A stretch of 64,000 nucleotides of DNA from Segatella copri (lineage in GTDB: Bacteria > Bacteroidota > Bacteroidia > Bacteroidales > Bacteroidaceae): NCBI RefSeq assembly GCF_015074785.1, contig NZ_CP042464.1:930001-994000 (forward strand). Reading direction: 5' to 3'. The notes beneath the pieces were generated by a model, which saw nothing but the letters and a program-made list of their open reading frames with translations, had not been told where the DNA came from and ran no database searches. Both the position numbers and the translations under genes were made by a program. Shown here one piece after another: positions 42,811 through 51,295 of this stretch (position 1 is its first letter; every line of letters starts with the position of its first letter).

Positions 42811-43440
42811 TTAGCTGTTTTCTTCGAATATTTTTTCGAAATATTTTCTCAACTCTGTTTTGTCCTCTATAATATTGCGCAGTTCGTTGAGCGCTTTCTC
42901 GTTAGGGGAGTTGGGAATCCATAACCTGATGTATCCGTTTCTTGAATATTTCTCGTCCATGTGCTGGCTGAACCGCTCCCATTGCTGCTCCTTGTCATCA
43001 GCTGGATTGTTTTCTTTGCCATACTGTATGGCGCGCAGAAATATCTCGTGAACGTCAATGTCGCGATCGGCTTCTGCCACAATCTTGCCATAGATGCTAC
43101 GAGGCTGACGGCTAGATGAAGCCCGATGGTCCTCAACGGCTTCTTTCATGATTTTAATCTGCTCTTTATTGAACCAGCGCTTCAGTCTTGCATCTGCCTG
43201 CAGAATCTTACCGCTGGTGATGTGATGAATGGCACGCGGACCGCTCATCCCCAGGTCGTGGTAAGCGGCTATTACATACACCATATCGATGTCGGCTCCG
43301 GTTACCGGAACCAGTTTCAGTGAGTTTCTGATGACTCGGGTAACATGTCTGAGTCCATGACTTTCGCCAAAAGCATTATATTTGGGGAGAATCTGTTTCT
43401 CCACAAAGTCCATGATTTCGAGATTTACCTGTTGCTTCAT
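42811..43440 (-). CDS. HD-domain phosphohydrolase family protein
   Basis: 209 aa. An HD-superfamily metal site is visible: GESHGLRHVTRVIRNSL (first His, ~residue 28-32), YVIAAYHDLGMSGPRAIHH (HD at ~60) and KEAVEDHRASSSRQPRSIYGKIVAEADRDIDV (later His and Asp). The pattern fits metal-dependent phosphohydrolases acting on nucleotides or their derivatives, such as YfbR/YedJ-like enzymes; the substrate is unknown. It stands alone on the minus strand between menA and the RNA gene. Confidence 0.82.
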   Translation of the reverse strand: MKQQVNLEIMDFVEKQILPKYNAFGESHGLRHVTRVIRNSLKLVPVTGADIDMVYVIAAYHDLGMSGPRAIHHITSGKILQADARLKRWFNKEQIKIMKEAVEDHRASSSRQPRSIYGKIVAEADRDIDVHEIFLRAIQYGKENNPADDKEQQWERFSQHMDEKYSRNGYIRLWIPNSPNEKALNELRNIIEDKTELRKYFEKIFEENS

Positions 43441-43505
43441 TGATATTCCTCCACTTTATTTATATAATAAGGTACGCGCGTACATTATTATTAGTTTATT
43501 ATTGT

Positions 43506-44423
43506 TCAATTCGCCATTCCGATGATGATCAGGGATGATACAATGCCGAAACAGAAGATGTTCAGAGCTGTTTTGCCTAGAATTCTGTTCAGTTCTCTGC
43601 CTTCGCCTATCTTTTTCATCTCCATATAGGTTCTGTTGTGCAGAATGATATAGAGTGCTGCAAACGGCAGGAACATGCTGCTGGCTTCATGCTGAAATAC
43701 TTCGCAGATGGTTACACCTATTATGGTAAGGATGCCCAGATTGCCCAATGCGCAGTATAACCGCTCGGCATTCTTCTTTCCTATGTGAACCACAAGGGTC
43801 TTCTTGCCGGCTCTCAGGTCGTTGTCATGATCACGATAATTGTTCAGAATAAGTAGCGTATCAACTACCAGTCCGCAGGCTACAGATACGAGAACCGTTT
43901 CCAGGCTTACTCCCTGCATGGTTTCGGGCATTACGAGATAGTATGTGCAGCATACGGGTACAATGCCGAAGAAGAGCAGTACCAGAAGATCGCCCATGCC
44001 CAGATAGCTGAGACAGGTAGTATAGAGGAAACAGAAGACTACGCAACAGATGCCTACAATGACCATTTCCCAACCACCGAAAAGAACCAGCGGAAGTCCT
44101 ATGGCGCAGCCCAGAAGAGTAGTGAGGATGATTCCCCATTTCATGGCTCCCAATGTAATCCAGCCTTCAGCGCAGGCACGTTTCGGTCCCAGCCGGGTTT
44201 CGTCGTCATTACCATGTTTGAAGTCGAAATAATCATTCACCAGATTGCTGTCTATCTGCATCACCCATGCAAAGAGCAGGCAGAGTAGGGCTGGCAATGT
44301 CTGTATCTGCTGAGCGTCTTTATAAGCCAGCGCAATACCCAATAAAACAGGAACAGCCGCCGCCGTCAGAGTCTTCGGGCGAGCGGCTAGATACCATGCT
44401 TTTATAGAATTTGTTTCTATCAT
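43506..44423 (-). CDS. menA: 1,4-dihydroxy-2-naphthoate octaprenyltransferase
   Basis: 305 aa, about eight transmembrane helices. The first Asp-rich prenyl-binding motif is NLVNDYFDFKHGNDDETRLGP (residues ~60-80); the second is NNYRDHDNDLRAGKKTL (~195-211). Both are characteristic of MenA in the UbiA superfamily. The enzyme attaches the prenyl tail to DHNA at the inner membrane in menaquinone synthesis, fitting an anaerobic Bacteroidota respiratory chain. No other men genes are nearby. Confidence 0.92.
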   Translation of the reverse strand: MIETNSIKAWYLAARPKTLTAAAVPVLLGIALAYKDAQQIQTLPALLCLLFAWVMQIDSNLVNDYFDFKHGNDDETRLGPKRACAEGWITLGAMKWGIILTTLLGCAIGLPLVLFGGWEMVIVGICCVVFCFLYTTCLSYLGMGDLLVLLFFGIVPVCCTYYLVMPETMQGVSLETVLVSVACGLVVDTLLILNNYRDHDNDLRAGKKTLVVHIGKKNAERLYCALGNLGILTIIGVTICEVFQHEASSMFLPFAALYIILHNRTYMEMKKIGEGRELNRILGKTALNIFCFGIVSSLIIIGMAN

Positions 44424-44478
44424 ATTCTAAAAAGATTAAAATTGAATCTCCTGAAATTCTGAAGGAAAATCAGAAAGA

Positions 44479-46830
44479 TTAATTGAAGAAGTTCCAACTT
44501 ACTCCAATACGGAACACTCGCTCGTTCATCGGATAATGAGGCGCGAAGAAGTAGTTCTTGTCGCCCTGTCCTGCATTGATGTGGCTCATCATTACGAAGA
44601 AACGGGTGTGCTTGATGTGAACGTTGGCGTAAACATTGACGATAGGATAGTTGCCTATCTTTACGTTGTTCTCGCCGTTGCCCTGTACCGTATACTGTCC
44701 CATATAAGGTGAATAGTCGGGAGCTTCATAGCTTGTAAAGTAGCGCATGTCAGCACCCAGGTCTACGTTCAGCACCTTTACTACCTTGAACTTGATGTAG
44801 AGGTTGGTGTAGGCATTGAAGGCTGGTACTGGCAGAACACTCTCCTTGCTCGAATGCTGGTAGGTAAACTGGTTTTCCCAGTTCAGAATGCCCAGTCTGA
44901 AGTTCTGCTCCAATTGTGCTGTCAGCAAGTTGATTCCTCCACTTTCCTGCATCGGTGTTACCATGACTCCTGTTCGCAACCCTTTTTCTGTAATGTCATA
45001 GCTCTGCGAGAAGTAGGTGTAGTTCTTGATTTCATCTACAGCCACTCTCAGTTTGGTGTGCGTCTTAGGGAAGGAGAGTGTACCCATGATGCGGGTATGG
45101 ATGGTCTTGTCGAGATCATTCTCCCACCACAGATGGCGGGCGTGATAGTTGCGGTAATAGAACGATGGGGTTTCTCTATGGAAGAAAGCATCGCCTCTTA
45201 CCTGAAGCGTGTCGCCCAGGAATGGGATGTTCACGTCTACATTACCATCTATGGCAAGGGTTCCTGCGTCAACACCCGTCAGTCCTATTTCTGCTACGGC
45301 ATTGTAGTGGAGTGTCTTGCCTTCCTGCTTGCTCAGCTGTCCGCCTACGCTCAGCACATGCTCGTTGTATTTTTCGAAACCGCCTTCCATGGTTGGCAGT
45401 TCATAGTGACGGAGGTCGTAGCTGGCGAAAGCCTTCAGTCCTGCCTTTGCCCATTTATTGAAACCTTCAAGCATGGCAATGGCGAAGGTATTCTTCATGT
45501 GCCAGTGCTTGGTCTGGTCGTAGATGGAATCACCGGTCAGCCTGCCTGCATCGTAATATTCATTCAGATAATAGTCGGCTGGAGTCTGATAAGCTTCGTA
45601 AATACGGCGATAGTTGTCAAACTTTACCGTGTGGATGAAGCTTGTTACCGGAACATATTCGCTCTTGTAGAAAAGCGAGTCTTCGGCATTTTTCTTCTGG
45701 ACGGCAAGCAGACTGTCGGCAGCAGCTTTTCCGTTTACTGCGATTCGGGTACTGTCGTTCCTGATGTCCTTTGCGGCTAAGTCTTTAGCTGGTTCATCGC
45801 CTGCAATCTTGGCTCCGTCAGGACGGCCGCTGAATTTAGCTTTTTGCTGTTTTTCGAAGGCTTTCTCATCAAATTTCTTGCCTTGTTCCTTGGCTTTTTT
45901 TCTGGCTTCTTCCTTCGCATCCTCTTCAGCATTTTCCTTTTTCGAAGCCATGGCAAATTTCTTTGCCTTGATTTCTTCTTCGGTCATCTTTACCTTTCGG
46001 CTGAAACCTACGTTGTAGCGGTGGGTAAAGAAGATGTGCTGGTTGTCCAGTCGGTTCCAGTTCTGTTCCAGAACGGTAGGAATTTCATTGGTGGCAAACG
46101 ATTCGGTGTAGATTTCCGGATGTTTGATGTAATCATCGTTGGTAATACCGCCGTTCTCGGTCATCTTCTCATGATTGGTACTGAAGAGGAAGTGTGCCTG
46201 ATAGCGGTCGCCCAGGTAAGATGCCCACATGGTGTATTTAAAGTGGCTGGTACTCTGTGCGTTATAATATCCTCTGCCATACTTGTAGTCGAATCTGAAA
46301 CCGGCGCCTAGCCTTTTGTTGGCATTCACGGCAAACATGGCCTTGAAGTCGTCTTCTCCCGTCACCTTATCGCCGCAGCTGTTCAGCGTTACGTTGGTGA
46401 TAGGTGAGTAGGTGTTGGTGAAGTGGAAGTCGCTTACCGGATTTACGATATAATCGTAGGGCTCTGTAAAGATGAAGTTGCCCTGCGTGTTGCGGCGGTC
46501 GATGAAGATTCGGTTCAGTCGGGCAGTACCCATGTTTCCGAGGGTATTGTATTCGCCTCTCAGTCCTTCCGTGAAGGTTGAGTTCATGTACATGTGCTGC
46601 AAGGTGTCTACTACCGCAGCCTTTGTGTCGCCGAAGCGTTCGTCTACGGTCCATACTCTGATGCCTTTCGGAATCTCCTTGTCTGAGCCTAGTGAATCGG
46701 TGTTCACCTTGCGGTTGGTTTGAGGACGGAACTGCGAATCTTCGTTATAGTTAAAATCGTTTTGTGCCGCAACCGGGAGGGTTGCAGCACAAAATAGGAG
46801 TGATGAGAATATAATTTTCTTCTTCTTCAT
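44479..46830 (-). CDS. Putative porin (Porin_10-like) outer-membrane protein
   Basis: 783 aa with a signal peptide (IIFSSLLFCAATLPVAAQ). The early region GIRVWTVDERFGDTKAAVVDTLQHMYMNSTF and EGLRGEYNTLGNMGTARLNRIFIDRR is typical of the Bacteroidota putative porin family (PF14121). The rest is a large beta-barrel ending MNERVFRIGVSWNFFN. An internal Lys/Glu/Ala-rich insert (KKENAEEDAKEEARKKAKEQ, residues ~295-345) is charged and probably coiled, an odd feature for a barrel loop. Its ATG overlaps the TAA of the preceding gene by one base (TAATG), so translation is coupled. Confidence 0.82.
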   Translation of the reverse strand: MKKKKIIFSSLLFCAATLPVAAQNDFNYNEDSQFRPQTNRKVNTDSLGSDKEIPKGIRVWTVDERFGDTKAAVVDTLQHMYMNSTFTEGLRGEYNTLGNMGTARLNRIFIDRRNTQGNFIFTEPYDYIVNPVSDFHFTNTYSPITNVTLNSCGDKVTGEDDFKAMFAVNANKRLGAGFRFDYKYGRGYYNAQSTSHFKYTMWASYLGDRYQAHFLFSTNHEKMTENGGITNDDYIKHPEIYTESFATNEIPTVLEQNWNRLDNQHIFFTHRYNVGFSRKVKMTEEEIKAKKFAMASKKENAEEDAKEEARKKAKEQGKKFDEKAFEKQQKAKFSGRPDGAKIAGDEPAKDLAAKDIRNDSTRIAVNGKAAADSLLAVQKKNAEDSLFYKSEYVPVTSFIHTVKFDNYRRIYEAYQTPADYYLNEYYDAGRLTGDSIYDQTKHWHMKNTFAIAMLEGFNKWAKAGLKAFASYDLRHYELPTMEGGFEKYNEHVLSVGGQLSKQEGKTLHYNAVAEIGLTGVDAGTLAIDGNVDVNIPFLGDTLQVRGDAFFHRETPSFYYRNYHARHLWWENDLDKTIHTRIMGTLSFPKTHTKLRVAVDEIKNYTYFSQSYDITEKGLRTGVMVTPMQESGGINLLTAQLEQNFRLGILNWENQFTYQHSSKESVLPVPAFNAYTNLYIKFKVVKVLNVDLGADMRYFTSYEAPDYSPYMGQYTVQGNGENNVKIGNYPIVNVYANVHIKHTRFFVMMSHINAGQGDKNYFFAPHYPMNERVFRIGVSWNFFN

Positions 46831-47180
46831 TATTTCTTAAATAGTCGGATACATACTTCGGCAATCTTGAGCACTACACCCACGATGAGTACGATGTAGG
46901 CGATATTGCGGCTTTCTTCCAGCTGGGTCCAGAGTATTACCCCCACGATGGCGAGCAGCATGAAGGCGATGTTGAGATAGTTGCGCACCTTCAGCATGTT
47001 GTTCTGGTCGCTGTAGGCCAATGGGCGGAGCCGGCGGTGCTGAGGTCTTACGGCGTAGCTGGTAGGCTGCTTCTGTTCAGTCTGTTCTGCGCCCTGCTCA
47101 GCTGTAGGCTGGGCTGTAGCGTTTGCAGGCTGTTGTGCCTCGTTCTGTTGTATCTTGTTGTCTGTATTCTGATTATCCAT
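46830..47180 (-). CDS. Small membrane protein with Gln/Ala-rich N-terminus
   Basis: 116 aa. Residues 1-45 are Gln/Asn/Ala/Glu-rich and probably disordered. Two transmembrane helices follow (YLNIAFMLLAIVGVILWTQL at ~67-86 and IAYIVLIVGVVLKIAEVCI at ~92-111) and a basic end RLFKK. I recognise no family. It sits between a DUF4468 protein gene (11-bp gap) and the porin gene (1-base overlap), so the three form an operon. A role linked to the porin is only inferred from position. Confidence 0.75.
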   Translation of the reverse strand: MDNQNTDNKIQQNEAQQPANATAQPTAEQGAEQTEQKQPTSYAVRPQHRRLRPLAYSDQNNMLKVRNYLNIAFMLLAIVGVILWTQLEESRNIAYIVLIVGVVLKIAEVCIRLFKK

Positions 47181-47191
47181 TTTTCTTCAAC

Positions 47192-48085
47192 TTATTGTTT
47201 TACTAATGCAGCTAACTCTGCGAATATCTGGTCTTTGCGGTCGATGGTGCATTTGCGGAACTTTCCGAAGATCTTAGCCAGGTCGTTCTGCTTCTTGTTG
47301 AGCGCAATCTTGTCACTGATTACCTCTTCTGCAGGTTCCTTGAAACCGGTGCTTCTTCCTTCCTCGTAGTTGTAGATGATGCGGCCGAGCGAGAGATTCA
47401 GATGATTGTCTGAAATCCTGGCTACCAGCTGGTATTTGAATTCCGTGCGGTCGAGCGAGATGAATGACTGGCTGAAGACGAGCCATTCGTCCATCGTGTT
47501 GGCGATGATGTGTTCAGCTTCGTTTACCAGTGCTACTCGGCTTGCTATGTTCTGCTCGTTCTGTGTCAGTTCACTCATGTATTTTAATACGATGTCGTAA
47601 ATCTGCTTGGCAGTTTTCCCGTTAGCATCCGTATCGAGCGTGAATTCTATCTTGTTTTCATCATTATATGTGATGGCGCCTGCCAGATATTTCATGTCCA
47701 CTTTGGCTGTGGTGCCATTTGCCAGCTTGTTGGCAGGCTTGGCAGCCTCCTTTGGCTTAGCGGCTACGGCAACAGGAATCGCCCATCCCGTGGTTGGTGT
47801 GGTTGGCTCCTTTACAACAACTGGTTCTGGCTCAGTAGCATTGCCCTTCTTTGCTTCCGCCTTTTTTGCTTCAGCTTCAGCCTTGGCGCTTGCAGCGTTG
47901 ATGCTGTCGGCCTGGGCCTTCAGTTTGGCAGCCTGTGCTTTAATCTTAGCCACTTCTAGTGCCTTCTTGGCAGCTTCCAGCTGTTTCTGTGCCTGTTCCA
48001 GCTGCTGCTCTTCTGTCAGCACGGTTTGCGCCTGTGCAGTCATCAGCGGGAGGAGCATAAATATGGGGATGATGATTTTTTTCAT
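47192..48085 (-). CDS. DUF4468 domain protein with coiled-coil N-terminus
   Basis: 297 aa. Signal peptide MKKIIIPIFMLLPLMTAQAQ; a Gln/Ala/Lys coiled coil (residues ~22-85, EEQQLEQAQKQLEAAKKALE and onward); a Pro-rich linker; then a DUF4468-like TBP-fold domain (KIEFTLDTDANGKTAKQIYDIVLKYMSEL ... VARISDNHLNLSLGRIIYNYEEGRS). Such exported proteins are common in Bacteroidales and uncharacterised. First gene of the three-gene operon ending with the porin. Confidence 0.78.
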   Translation of the reverse strand: MKKIIIPIFMLLPLMTAQAQTVLTEEQQLEQAQKQLEAAKKALEVAKIKAQAAKLKAQADSINAASAKAEAEAKKAEAKKGNATEPEPVVVKEPTTPTTGWAIPVAVAAKPKEAAKPANKLANGTTAKVDMKYLAGAITYNDENKIEFTLDTDANGKTAKQIYDIVLKYMSELTQNEQNIASRVALVNEAEHIIANTMDEWLVFSQSFISLDRTEFKYQLVARISDNHLNLSLGRIIYNYEEGRSTGFKEPAEEVISDKIALNKKQNDLAKIFGKFRKCTIDRKDQIFAELAALVKQ

Positions 48086-48137
48086 GTCGAGTTGTTTTAT
48101 GAAACTATAAAATGACGGTTCCTGTAGGGGAACTTAG

Positions 48138-48226
48138 CGGAAGATGAGGGATTCAAACCCCCGATACCCAGAAGAGGGTATACCGGATTTCGAGTCCAGC
48201 GCATTCGGTCACTCTGCCAATCTTCC
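48138..48226 (-). tRNA. tRNA-Ser (CGA)
   Basis: 89 nt. Acceptor GGAAGAT/ATCTTCC with discriminator G; anticodon stem CTGGA/TCCGG with loop CTCGAAA (anticodon CGA); long variable arm (TACCC-TCTTC-GGGTA). It lies 52 bp upstream of the DUF4468 gene on the same strand. Confidence 0.94.
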
Positions 48227-48243
48227 TTTTATTTTATCAGATG

Positions 48244-48273
48244 CAAAAGTAATACATTTTTCGCATCTGACAA
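48244..48273 (-). promoter_or_regulatory. Promoter of tRNA-Ser (CGA)
   Basis: Minus strand TTG (48273-48271), 19-bp gap, TACTTTTG (48251-48244), 18 bp upstream of the tRNA. The downstream DUF4468-porin operon may be read from it too. Confidence 0.7.
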
Positions 48274-48334
48274 AATATTGCTGTTATTTTTTAACTATAT
48301 TAACCCCGCTTTATAGGATTTTATACTATAGTTT

Positions 48335-49267
48335 TTACTGTTGCTGCAGGAATCTGTCGGCCTCGATGGCAGCCTTGGCTCCCGAGCCTGCGGCAACAAC
48401 ACCCTGGCGGTAGATTGGGTCGGCCACATCGCCTGCTGCGAAAACGCCCGGAATGTTGGTGGTGGCAGTACCTGGCACTACTTTGATGAAGCCCTGCTCG
48501 TCGAGATCTATCTGCCCTTTGAAGAGGTCGGTGTTAGGCTTATGTCCGATAGCCAGGAAGAATCCGTCGATGCTGATGTCAAACTTCTCTTCGTTGGCTT
48601 CGCCCTTGTGGCGCACGAGATGAGCACCTTCTACACCGTTCTCGCCGAAGAGCCCCAGCGTATTGGTTTCGAACAGAATCTCGATGTTCTCCTTGTTCTT
48701 TACACGCTGCTGCATGATTTCTGAAGCACGGAGATATGGCTTGCGCACAATCATGTAAACCTTCTTGGCAAGTCCGGATAGATACATAGCCTCTTCGCAG
48801 GCAGTATCGCCACCGCCCACTACAGCTACGGTGCGCTTGCGGTAGAAGAATCCGTCGCAGGTAGCGCAGGCAGAAACGCCCTGTCCGCGATATTTCTCTT
48901 CATCGGCAAGACCCAGATATTTGGCTGATGCACCTGTGGCGATGATCACGGTTTCTGCCTCAATCTCGTTGTCGCGGTCATCTGTAAGATGAAATGGGCG
49001 TGAGCTGAAATCTGCCTTCACGATGCTTCCGTCTCTCATTTCGGCTCCGAATCTGGCTGCCTGTTCCTTCATGTCCATCATCATCTGTGTTCCGTCTACG
49101 CCGTCAGGATAGCCCGGAAAGTTTTCTACCTCTGTGGTGATGGTGAGCTGTCCGCCCGGTTGCATACCTGAATAGAGTACTGGCTGCAGGTTGGCTCTGC
49201 CGGCATAAATGGCAGCCGTATATCCTGCAGGACCGCTACCTATAATTAATGTCTTTATCTTTTCCAT
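48335..49267 (-). CDS. trxB: Thioredoxin-disulfide reductase
   Basis: 310 aa flavoprotein. FAD site GSGPAGYTAAIYAGRA (residues ~11-26), redox-active motif ACATCDGFFYR (~135-145, Cys-Ala-Thr-Cys), NADPH site VVGGGDTACEEAMYLS (~153-168) and the C-terminal FAD-contact motif GVFAAGDVADP. It transfers electrons from NADPH to thioredoxin in the cytoplasm. Length is standard. A consensus promoter lies about 60 bp upstream. Confidence 0.97.
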   Translation of the reverse strand: MEKIKTLIIGSGPAGYTAAIYAGRANLQPVLYSGMQPGGQLTITTEVENFPGYPDGVDGTQMMMDMKEQAARFGAEMRDGSIVKADFSSRPFHLTDDRDNEIEAETVIIATGASAKYLGLADEEKYRGQGVSACATCDGFFYRKRTVAVVGGGDTACEEAMYLSGLAKKVYMIVRKPYLRASEIMQQRVKNKENIEILFETNTLGLFGENGVEGAHLVRHKGEANEEKFDISIDGFFLAIGHKPNTDLFKGQIDLDEQGFIKVVPGTATTNIPGVFAAGDVADPIYRQGVVAAGSGAKAAIEADRFLQQQ

Positions 49268-49325
49268 TTTTTATCTTATAGTTATATTTTTGTTTCCGAT
49301 GGCTCGAAATGAGCCATTTTCTTTG

Positions 49326-49355
49326 CAAAGGTACATCAAAACAATGAGAAATCAA
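49326..49355 (-). promoter_or_regulatory. trxB promoter
   Basis: Minus strand TTG (49355-49353), 19-bp gap, TACCTTTG (49333-49326); 59 bp upstream of the trxB start. Confidence 0.75.
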
Positions 49356-49393
49356 AATAAAAATACATTATTTTTCTTTTCTTGCATAAATTA

Positions 49394-49426
49394 TTGCTTT
49401 CGTTTGAAGAATTATTGTTATCTTTG
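49394..49426 (+). promoter_or_regulatory. Promoter of the AAA-CYTH gene
   Basis: TTG at 49394-49396, 22-bp gap (slightly long), TATCTTTG at 49419-49426 followed by GCACC; 66 bp upstream of the start codon. Confidence 0.6.
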
Positions 49427-49492
49427 CACCCGAAAATAAAATGCTCCGGAAAGAACATCAATTAGAAGAAACGAAAAATATTTACTTGATAT

Positions 49493-50593
49493 ATGAATCA
49501 GATTAAGAAGATTGTACTGACGGGTGGACCTTGTGCGGGCAAGACTACCGCTATGGTTAAGGTGATTGAACATTTCTCCAGTCTCGGCTATAAGGTCTTT
49601 ACCATTCCCGAGGTTCCAACCATGTTTACCCAGGCGGGCATGAATTATCTCACCTCCAACAAGGATTTTTTCTTCGAGGGCGAGAAGGCTACTTTCCAGA
49701 CTCAGATCAACTTGGAAGACAGTTTTCAGCGCATGGCTGAAACATTGCAGCAGCCGGTCATCATCGTCTGCGATCGTGGTACGATGGATATTTCTACCTA
49801 TCTCACTCCCGATTTCTGGCACCGCATCATCTCTGAAGAGGGTTATACTGATGCCCAGCTTCGCGACCGCTATGATGCTGTGCTGCATCTGGTGAGTGCT
49901 GCCGATGGTGCCGAGCAGTTTTATACTACAGCCAACAATGCGCAGCGCTTGGAGAAGGCGGATGAAGAAGGACTGAAGATAGCGCGCGAGTTGGACAAGA
50001 AGATTGTTTCTGCATGGAAGGGTCATCCTCATCTCAGGGTAATCAATAACCACGAAGATTTCAACAACAAGCTGAACCGTGTGCTCAAGGAGATAAGTAA
50101 TGTGCTTGCCATTCCGCAGCCGATAGAGGAGGAGCGAAAATATATCGTGAAGCTGACAGGCGAGGTTCCTAATGCGATAGACAGCGATATTGTTCAGACT
50201 TATCTTTCGGGTGAGCCGGGTAGTGAGATTCGTCTTCGCCGTCGCGGTTTCGAGGGAGGCAAGTATGTGTATGTTCACACCACCAAGAAGCGTATTTCAG
50301 ACAATGAGCAGATTGAGACCGAGCGACAGATTAATGCCAATCTTTACGAGAATATGCTTCAGCAGGCTGACCCTTACCGCCAGCGCATTCATAAGCATCG
50401 CAAGAGCTTTATCTGGAAGGGTCAGTATTTCGAGCTCGACGAGTTTCTTGAGCCGGTTTCCGACCTGATGATTCTTGAAACCCGCGGCATTTCTGCCAAC
50501 GAGAGTGTGAAGTTTCCTCCTTTCATCCAGGTGCTGGAGGATATTACGGGCAACAGTAAATATTATAATTATAACATAGCGCTGAAGCGGTAA
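49493..50593 (+). CDS. AAA-type P-loop ATPase fused to a CYTH-like domain
   Basis: 366 aa. Residues 1-200 form a P-loop kinase-like domain: Walker A GGPCAGKTT at 11-19, VIIVCDRGTMDISTYL as the Walker B/lid region (~85-100) and DAVLHLVSAADGAEQFY. Residues ~205-366 look like a CYTH/triphosphate-tunnel domain: EERKYIVKL start, alternating charged strands (GSEIRLRRRGFEGGKYVYVHTTKKR) and YFELDEFLEP. This fusion is known in Bacteroidota and eukaryotes but poorly characterised; phosphoryl transfer on a phosphorylated metabolite is plausible. It is monocistronic with its own promoter and terminator. Confidence 0.82.
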   Translation: MNQIKKIVLTGGPCAGKTTAMVKVIEHFSSLGYKVFTIPEVPTMFTQAGMNYLTSNKDFFFEGEKATFQTQINLEDSFQRMAETLQQPVIIVCDRGTMDISTYLTPDFWHRIISEEGYTDAQLRDRYDAVLHLVSAADGAEQFYTTANNAQRLEKADEEGLKIARELDKKIVSAWKGHPHLRVINNHEDFNNKLNRVLKEISNVLAIPQPIEEERKYIVKLTGEVPNAIDSDIVQTYLSGEPGSEIRLRRRGFEGGKYVYVHTTKKRISDNEQIETERQINANLYENMLQQADPYRQRIHKHRKSFIWKGQYFELDEFLEPVSDLMILETRGISANESVKFPPFIQVLEDITGNSKYYNYNIALKR

Positions 50594-50606
50594 ATCAGCC
50601 GAAAAT

Positions 50607-50650
50607 GTAAAAAGTTACGGAGATAATTCATATTCTCCGTAACTTTTTAC
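50607..50650. terminator. Bidirectional terminator
   Basis: Perfect 17-bp stem starting GTAAAAAGTTACGGAGA (50607-50623) pairing with 50634-50650. It lies between the convergent AAA-CYTH and GNAT genes. Confidence 0.92.
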
Positions 50651-50701
50651 ATAAACCACTCACTTTTGGTGTTATTGAGTTTCATCATTCTATTTTCTCC
50701 T

Positions 50702-51217
50702 TTATCCGTTGTACTTGAACACCTTGACCATTTCCTTGTCGCCACCCACGAGCTGGCTACATCTGTTCAGCATTCCGGTGTCAGAGAAACCGCATTTCTC
50801 CATGACTCTTCCTGATGCAGGATTGCCTGTGAAATGGTCTGCCCAGATGTTTTCGAAATGCTTCTCGTTGATGCAGTAGTCAAGCATCAGCTTCAAGGTT
50901 TCGGTGCAGATTCCTTGGTTCCAAAATGGCTTTCCTACCCAGTAGCCCACCTCACAGTCGTTTTCTCCGATAGGGATGTTGCTGGTTTCATGGGTGTAGT
51001 AGCCGATGCAGCCGATAGCCTCGCCAGTCTCTTTCAACACAATCGCCCATGTCGTTTCATTATGGAAGAATGTCCGGATTATCTCCCGACTTTCCTCTAC
51101 AGACTTATGCGCCGGCCATCCAGCACGTGGTCCTACGTCAGGGTCGGAGGCGTACTTGAAGAGCGCCTCTGCATCAGATTCCTCCCAATAGCGAAGTAAA
51201 ATTCTTTCAGTTTCCAT
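50702..51217 (-). CDS. GNAT family N-acetyltransferase (RimJ/RimL-like)
   Basis: 171 aa. It begins TERILLRYWEESDAEALFKYASDP, the usual start of RimJ/RimL-type acetyltransferases. The acetyl-CoA region is EVGYWVGKPFWNQGICTETLKLML (residues ~88-111) and the closing motif is NPASGRVMEKCGF (~131-143). It would transfer acetyl from acetyl-CoA to an amino group; the target (protein N-terminus, antibiotic or small amine) is unknown. No neighbour gives a clue. Confidence 0.87.
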   Translation of the reverse strand: METERILLRYWEESDAEALFKYASDPDVGPRAGWPAHKSVEESREIIRTFFHNETTWAIVLKETGEAIGCIGYYTHETSNIPIGENDCEVGYWVGKPFWNQGICTETLKLMLDYCINEKHFENIWADHFTGNPASGRVMEKCGFSDTGMLNRCSQLVGGDKEMVKVFKYNG

Positions 51218-51295
51218 CAGATTATTTCAATGAAATTCTTCGTTCTTTATTTTGTTATCTATTATCTTGTAGCAGAGATGTTTGGGGGTACTAGC

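Noticed and set aside
44854..45780. 308-codon open frame on the plus strand
   Set aside because: Antisense shadow of the porin gene, with no recognisable domain or promoter.
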